A stretch of DNA of 55,459 bases from Streptococcus parasanguinis (GTDB lineage Bacteria; Bacillota; Bacilli; Lactobacillales; Streptococcaceae). The position numbers were made by a program, and so were the translations under genes. Below the pieces are notes generated by a model. The model had not been told where the DNA came from. It saw only the letters and a program-made list of their open reading frames with translations, and made no database searches. Position 1 is the stretch's first letter; the number at the start of each line of letters is the position of its first letter. The stretch is taken from positions 1 through 55,459 of the forward strand of contig JAGZZN010000004.1 in NCBI GenBank assembly GCA_018377375.1, in the 5' to 3' direction. Positions 51,990 through 55,459 of the stretch are shown here, one piece after another.

Positions 51990-52532
51990 ATGTTAGAAAA
52001 AGATATAAAAAAAGTATTGGTTTCACATGATGAAATTGTAGAAGCAGCAAAGAAATTGGGTGAAACTCTCACAAAAGAGTACCAAGGAAAAAATCCAATT
52101 TTTGTTGGAATTTTGAAAGGCTCTGTTCCATTTATGGCAGAGTTGATCAACCACGTCGATACACATATTGAATTGGATTTTATGCTGGTTTCAAGTTATC
52201 ATGGTGGTACAGCAAGCTCAGGTATCATTAATATTATCAAGGATATCGACCAAGATATTACTGGTAGAGATATTTTGTTTGTAGAAGATATTATCGATAC
52301 AGGTAAAACTCTCAAGAGTCTAAAAGAACTCTTTGAAGAACGAAATGCAGCATCTGTAAAGATTGCTACCTTATTGGATAAACCTGAAGGACGTTTGGTT
52401 GAGATCGAAGCAGATTACACCTGCTTTACGATTCCAAATGAGTTTGTTGTAGGATATGGTTTAGACTATGATGAGAATTATCGTAACCTACCCTATGTTG
52501 GTGTATTAAAAGAGGAAGTGTACTCAAAATAG
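51990..52532 (+). CDS. hpt: Hypoxanthine-guanine phosphoribosyltransferase
   Basis: The 180-residue type I PRTase has the PRPP-binding motif ILFVEDIIDTGKTL (about 97-110), KGSVPFMAEL and the purine-specificity segment FVVGYGLDYDENYRNLPYVGVL. It recycles hypoxanthine and guanine. It is the middle gene of tilS-hpt-ftsH. Confidence 0.97.
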   Translation: MLEKDIKKVLVSHDEIVEAAKKLGETLTKEYQGKNPIFVGILKGSVPFMAELINHVDTHIELDFMLVSSYHGGTASSGIINIIKDIDQDITGRDILFVEDIIDTGKTLKSLKELFEERNAASVKIATLLDKPEGRLVEIEADYTCFTIPNEFVVGYGLDYDENYRNLPYVGVLKEEVYSK

Positions 52533-52542
52533 AGGAGACTAG

Positions 52543-54516
52543 ATGAATAACAGAAAAAATAACGGTTTTGTTCGAAATCCATTTCTGTATTTGTTGATTA
52601 TTGTAGCGGCTGTGACAGGGTTCCAGTACTTTTTTGCGGGTAATGGAGTTGGTCAAAGTCAGCAAATCAACTACACAGAATTGGTCAAAGAAATTAAAAA
52701 TGACAATGTGAAAACGATCAGTTACCAACCAAATGGTAGTGTGATTGAAATTGCAGGGACCTATAATAAAGCAAAAGAATCAAAAGAAGATACAGGAATT
52801 CAATTTTTTACCCCAAGTGTTCAAAAAGTATCTCGCTTTACTAGTGTCATCCTTCCATCTGATATCACCGTCAATGAATTACAAAAATTAGCAGCTGACC
52901 ACAAAGCAGAAATCACCATCAAGCGTGAGAGCTCAAGTGGCATGTGGATAACAATTCTCACTTCAATTGTTCCATTTGTTATCGTCATGTTCTTCTTCTT
53001 CTCAATGATGAACCAAGGCGGTGGCGGAGGTGCCCGCGGTGCCATGAACTTTGGTCGTAATAAAGCCCGCGCTGCTAATAAAGAAGATATTAAAGTTCGT
53101 TTTTCAGATGTAGCAGGAGCTGAAGAAGAAAAACAAGAACTTGTTGAAGTTGTTGAATTTTTAAAAGATCCAAAACGCTTTACTAAATTGGGTGCAAGAA
53201 TCCCAGCAGGTGTGCTTCTTGAAGGCCCTCCCGGAACTGGTAAAACCCTTTTAGCAAAAGCAGTAGCTGGTGAAGCTGGAGTGCCATTCTTCAGTATTTC
53301 TGGTTCTGACTTCGTTGAAATGTTTGTCGGAGTCGGCGCTAGCCGGGTTCGTTCACTTTTTGAAGATGCTAAAAAAGCAGCACCAGCCATTATCTTTATC
53401 GATGAAATTGATGCTGTTGGGCGCCAACGTGGTGTAGGTCTTGGTGGCGGAAATGATGAACGTGAACAAACCCTTAACCAGCTCTTGATTGAGATGGATG
53501 GTTTTGAAGGCAACGAAGGAATCATTGTTATCGCAGCAACTAACCGTTCTGATGTCCTTGACCCTGCCCTTCTTCGTCCTGGCCGTTTTGACCGTAAAGT
53601 ATTGGTTGGACGTCCAGATGTGAAAGGTCGTGAGGCAATTCTTCGTGTTCATGCTAAGAATAAGCCACTTGCTCAAGATGTGGACTTGAAATTGGTTGCT
53701 CAACAAACACCAGGATTTGTCGGTGCTGATCTCGAAAATGTTTTGAACGAAGCAGCCTTGGTTGCAGCTCGTCGAAATAAAAAAGTAATTGATGCTGCTG
53801 ATATCGATGAAGCAGAAGATCGTGTTATTGCAGGTCCATCTAAGAAAGATCGGACGATTTCACAAAAAGAACGTGAAATGGTTGCTTATCACGAAGCTGG
53901 TCATACAATCGTTGGTCTGGTCTTATCAAATGCTCGTGTAGTTCATAAAGTTACGATTGTTCCACGTGGTCGTGCAGGCGGTTACATGATTGCCCTTCCT
54001 AAAGAAGATCAAATGTTACTTTCTAAAGAAGATATGAAAGAACAATTAGCTGGGCTCATGGGAGGACGTGTTGCCGAAGAAATTATTTTCAATTCGCAAA
54101 CAACGGGTGCTTCAAATGACTTTGAACAAGCTACCCAAATGGCGCGTGCAATGGTGACAGAATATGGTATGAGTGAAAAACTTGGACCGGTCCAATATGA
54201 AGGAAATCATGCAATGTTTGGTGCTCAAAGTCCACAAAAAATGATTTCAGAACGAACAGCTTACGAAATTGATGAAGAAGTTCGTAGTCTGTTGAATGAA
54301 GCCCGTAATAAAGCGGCAGAAATTATTCAAGGAAATAGAGAAACGCATAAATTAATTGCGGAAGCTCTATTAAAATATGAAACCTTGGATAGTGTTCAAA
54401 TTAAATCATTATATGAAACAGGAAAAATGCCTGAAAATTCAGAGCATGAATTAGAAGAAGAAGCAAAACCTCTATCATATGATGAGATTAAGTCAAAATT
54501 AGAAGAAAATAACTAA
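52543..54516 (+). CDS. ftsH: ATP-dependent zinc metalloprotease FtsH
   Basis: This 657-residue membrane protease has two N-terminal membrane helices (about 15-32 and 131-152) around an extracellular domain. The AAA+ domain has Walker A GPPGTGKT (about 228), Walker B IIFIDEID and SRH NRSDVLDPALLRPGRFDR. The zinc-protease domain has HEAGH (about 451). It degrades membrane and regulatory proteins as a hexamer. Confidence 0.98.
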   Translation: MNNRKNNGFVRNPFLYLLIIVAAVTGFQYFFAGNGVGQSQQINYTELVKEIKNDNVKTISYQPNGSVIEIAGTYNKAKESKEDTGIQFFTPSVQKVSRFTSVILPSDITVNELQKLAADHKAEITIKRESSSGMWITILTSIVPFVIVMFFFFSMMNQGGGGGARGAMNFGRNKARAANKEDIKVRFSDVAGAEEEKQELVEVVEFLKDPKRFTKLGARIPAGVLLEGPPGTGKTLLAKAVAGEAGVPFFSISGSDFVEMFVGVGASRVRSLFEDAKKAAPAIIFIDEIDAVGRQRGVGLGGGNDEREQTLNQLLIEMDGFEGNEGIIVIAATNRSDVLDPALLRPGRFDRKVLVGRPDVKGREAILRVHAKNKPLAQDVDLKLVAQQTPGFVGADLENVLNEAALVAARRNKKVIDAADIDEAEDRVIAGPSKKDRTISQKEREMVAYHEAGHTIVGLVLSNARVVHKVTIVPRGRAGGYMIALPKEDQMLLSKEDMKEQLAGLMGGRVAEEIIFNSQTTGASNDFEQATQMARAMVTEYGMSEKLGPVQYEGNHAMFGAQSPQKMISERTAYEIDEEVRSLLNEARNKAAEIIQGNRETHKLIAEALLKYETLDSVQIKSLYETGKMPENSEHELEEEAKPLSYDEIKSKLEENN

Positions 54517-54521
54517 TTCAA

Positions 54522-54550
54522 AAGAAGGAAAATATTTCCTTCTTTTTTTA
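54522..54550 (+). terminator. ftsH terminator
   Basis: AAGAAGGAAA / TTTCCTTCTT (54522-54531 with 54535-54544) around a 3-base loop is followed by TTTTTA. Confidence 0.88.
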
Positions 54551-54562
54551 TTAAAAAAAGTG

Positions 54563-54590
54563 TTGACAGAGTAAAAATATTCTGTATAAT
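54563..54590 (+). promoter_or_regulatory. Promoter of tRNA-Glu
   Basis: TTGACA (54563-54568) and TATAAT (54585-54590), both perfect consensus with 16-bp spacing, lie 18 bp before the tRNA. A very strong stable-RNA promoter. Confidence 0.9.
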
Positions 54591-54608
54591 AGAATATGTT
54601 GTAAAAAT

Positions 54609-54680
54609 GGTCCGTTGGTCAAGGGGTTAAGACACCGCCTTTTCACGGCGGTAACACGGGTTCGAATCCCGTACGGACTA
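54609..54680 (+). tRNA. tRNA-Glu (TTC), second copy
   Basis: All 72 bases are identical to the minus-strand copy at 34155-34226. Anticodon TTC in loop TTTTCAC. It has its own consensus promoter and terminator, between ftsH and comX. Confidence 0.98.
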
Positions 54681-54685
54681 TCGAT

Positions 54686-54713
54686 AAACTGTCACCAAGT
54701 GGCAGTTTTTTTG
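54686..54713 (+). terminator. tRNA-Glu terminator
   Basis: AAACTGTCAC / GTGGCAGTTT, with one G-T pair and a 3-base loop, is followed by a T run. It isolates comX from the strong tRNA promoter. Confidence 0.88.
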
Positions 54714-54723
54714 TGTATTTGGA

Positions 54724-54773
54724 CAAAATAGCTAAAAATAATAACCAAATAGTTAAAAAAACGTGCAAAATAG
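54724..54773 (+). promoter_or_regulatory. Three direct repeats with 21-bp period (putative ComE sites) upstream of comX
   Basis: CAAAATAG (54724-54731), CCAAATAG (54745-54752) and CAAAATAG (54766-54773) start exactly 21 bp apart; the first two continue with a similar xTAAAAA. ComE-type LytTR regulators bind 9-bp direct repeats separated by 12 bp, the same period. A -10-like TATAAAAT follows at 54803-54810 with no -35. Confidence 0.65.
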
Positions 54774-54834
54774 AAAAAAAGTCCAATGGGCTTCTTTATT
54801 TTTATAAAATACAGATAAAAGTAAAGGAGAGCTT

Positions 54835-55314
54835 ATGGAATTTAATAAAATGTATCAAAAAGTAAAATATATCGTAAGAAAATGTGAAAAAGAATATTAT
54901 ATTCAATTATGGGAAAAGGATGATTGGGAACAAGAAGGACAGCTAACACTCTTTGAACTTTATCAAAAAAATCCTGAAATTGAAACAAATGAAGAATTAC
55001 TTTATACATATTTCAAAACAAAATTTAGAAATCATATTAAAGATAAAATAAGACAACAGGAAAGTGATAAAAGAAAAATTAATAGACTTCCATATATTGA
55101 AATTGGAGAAATTAGTCACAGAATTTCATCAAGAAAAATATATTTAGATGAGCTGGTTGTTCTGAGAGATGCATTAAAACGTTTTAAAGAAAAATTAACC
55201 GTAAAAGAAAAAGAACAATATGAAGCATTACTAGCAAACAGAAGATGTCTAGGAAAAACAAAAATGAAAAAGAAATTGGAGAACTATCTAAAGGACTTTA
55301 AAAATTCAATTTAA
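54835..55314 (+). CDS. comX: Competence-specific alternative sigma factor ComX (SigX)
   Basis: The 159-residue protein is the same length as pneumococcal ComX. Diagnostic segments are EYYIQLWEKDDWEQEGQLTL, YFKTKFRNHIKDKIRQQES and GEISHRIS. It directs RNA polymerase to late competence genes with cin-boxes. RBS AAAGGAG. Codon use is very AT-rich with many Lys codons, unlike the neighbouring ftsH. The pneumococcus has a second copy beside another rRNA operon; only one is in this window. Confidence 0.95.
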   Translation: MEFNKMYQKVKYIVRKCEKEYYIQLWEKDDWEQEGQLTLFELYQKNPEIETNEELLYTYFKTKFRNHIKDKIRQQESDKRKINRLPYIEIGEISHRISSRKIYLDELVVLRDALKRFKEKLTVKEKEQYEALLANRRCLGKTKMKKKLENYLKDFKNSI

Positions 55315-55318
55315 AAGC

Positions 55319-55362
55319 TGAAAGTTGACAGTTTATAAATGAACTTTCAAAAAAATAAATTT
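55319..55362 (+). terminator. Possible comX terminator
   Basis: TGAAAGTT (55319-55326) pairs with AACTTTCA (55342-55349) around a 15-base loop, followed by AT-rich sequence. Weak. Confidence 0.4.
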
Positions 55363-55377
55363 TTTTGAGAAAAAGTA

Positions 55378-55459
55378 TTGACAGTAAGGAGAGGTCATGA
55401 TATACTAATATAGTTGTCGCGCGAGAGCGACAAAGACCTTTGAAAACTGAACAAGACGA
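55378..55459 (+). promoter_or_regulatory. rRNA operon promoter and start of the 16S leader
   Basis: TTGACA (55378-55383) and TATACT (55401-55406) with 17-bp spacing are followed by a short GC-rich stretch (TGTCGCGCGAGAGCGACA, a hairpin). CTTTGAAAACTGAACAA, a typical Firmicute rRNA leader sequence, follows. The 16S gene itself starts beyond the window. Confidence 0.88.

Noticed and set aside
52018..52036. GTTTCACATGATGAAAT as a fifth parS
   Set aside because: The right arm is shifted by an extra ATG; it is not palindromic at the parS spacing.
52821..53525. Long (234-codon) antisense frame inside ftsH
   Set aside because: A by-product of ftsH codon use; composition (Ser/Pro/Arg-rich) is typical of a shadow frame and there is no RBS.
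1..55459. CRISPR arrays, insertion sequences or prophage genes
   Set aside because: No spaced direct-repeat array, transposase, integrase or phage structural gene was seen; the region is core genome.

Overview
This is the replication-origin region of a Streptococcus chromosome (low GC, Gram-positive), most likely of the mitis/sanguinis group. The gene order comE-comD / tRNA-Arg / rlmH / htrA / parB / dnaA / dnaN / DUF951 / ychF / pth / mfd / rqcP / divIC / beta-lactamase-like / tilS / hpt / ftsH / comX / rRNA promoter is the one known from the pneumococcal origin. I cannot fix the species from sequence alone; an S. parasanguinis-like organism is a guess. I see no insertion sequence, prophage or CRISPR array.

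Layout. 1-3.7 kb: the 3' end of an unknown gene, a parS site, a YhgE/Pip-type membrane protein, and a divergent TetR regulator with a twin operator between them. 3.7-7.3 kb: rpsD with its long leader, then a pyrimidine (thiamine-precursor) ABC transporter under a TPP riboswitch. 7.3-15.3 kb, all leftward: veg, dnaC helicase, rplI, gdpP, mnmG, a NUDIX gene and mnmA. 15.4-19.1 kb: two secreted LysM/lysozyme-fold proteins flanking a rightward sdaAB-sdaAA-HAD operon. 19.2-25.2 kb, leftward: the ECF transporter core (ecfT, ecfA2, ecfA1), pgsA, a short rodZ and an M16 peptidase pair. 25.4-34 kb: yaaA-recF (+), guaB and trpS (-), an ABC-F gene and a YfhO-type gene (+). 34-37.3 kb, leftward: rlmH, tRNA-Arg, comD, comE, tRNA-Glu, tRNA-Asn. 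37.3-42.5 kb: htrA, parB, dnaA and dnaN with three clusters of DnaA boxes, the last followed by a DnaA-trio-like tract. 42.5-55.4 kb, almost all rightward: housekeeping genes, tRNA-Glu, comX and the promoter of an rRNA operon whose 16S gene lies beyond the window.

How it works together. Replication initiation (dnaA, dnaN, oriC, dnaC), segregation (parB with four parS-like sites spread over about 51 kb) and competence control (comDE, comX) are concentrated here. Most genes left of oriC point left and most on the right point right, as expected for co-orientation with replication.

The most unusual observations are these. (1) comD and comE are intact, but the place where comC normally sits holds about 310 bp of very AT-rich DNA with no peptide gene that I can find. 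(2) The comX promoter region has three direct repeats with an exact 21-bp period, the geometry of ComE-type binding sites. (3) A 16-bp palindrome, TTTACA-N4-TGTAAA, recurs in at least four intergenic regions, with close variants at others, and I cannot assign it to a regulator. (4) RodZ lacks its extracellular domain. (5) There is a perfect CiaR-type box upstream of the serine dehydratase operon.
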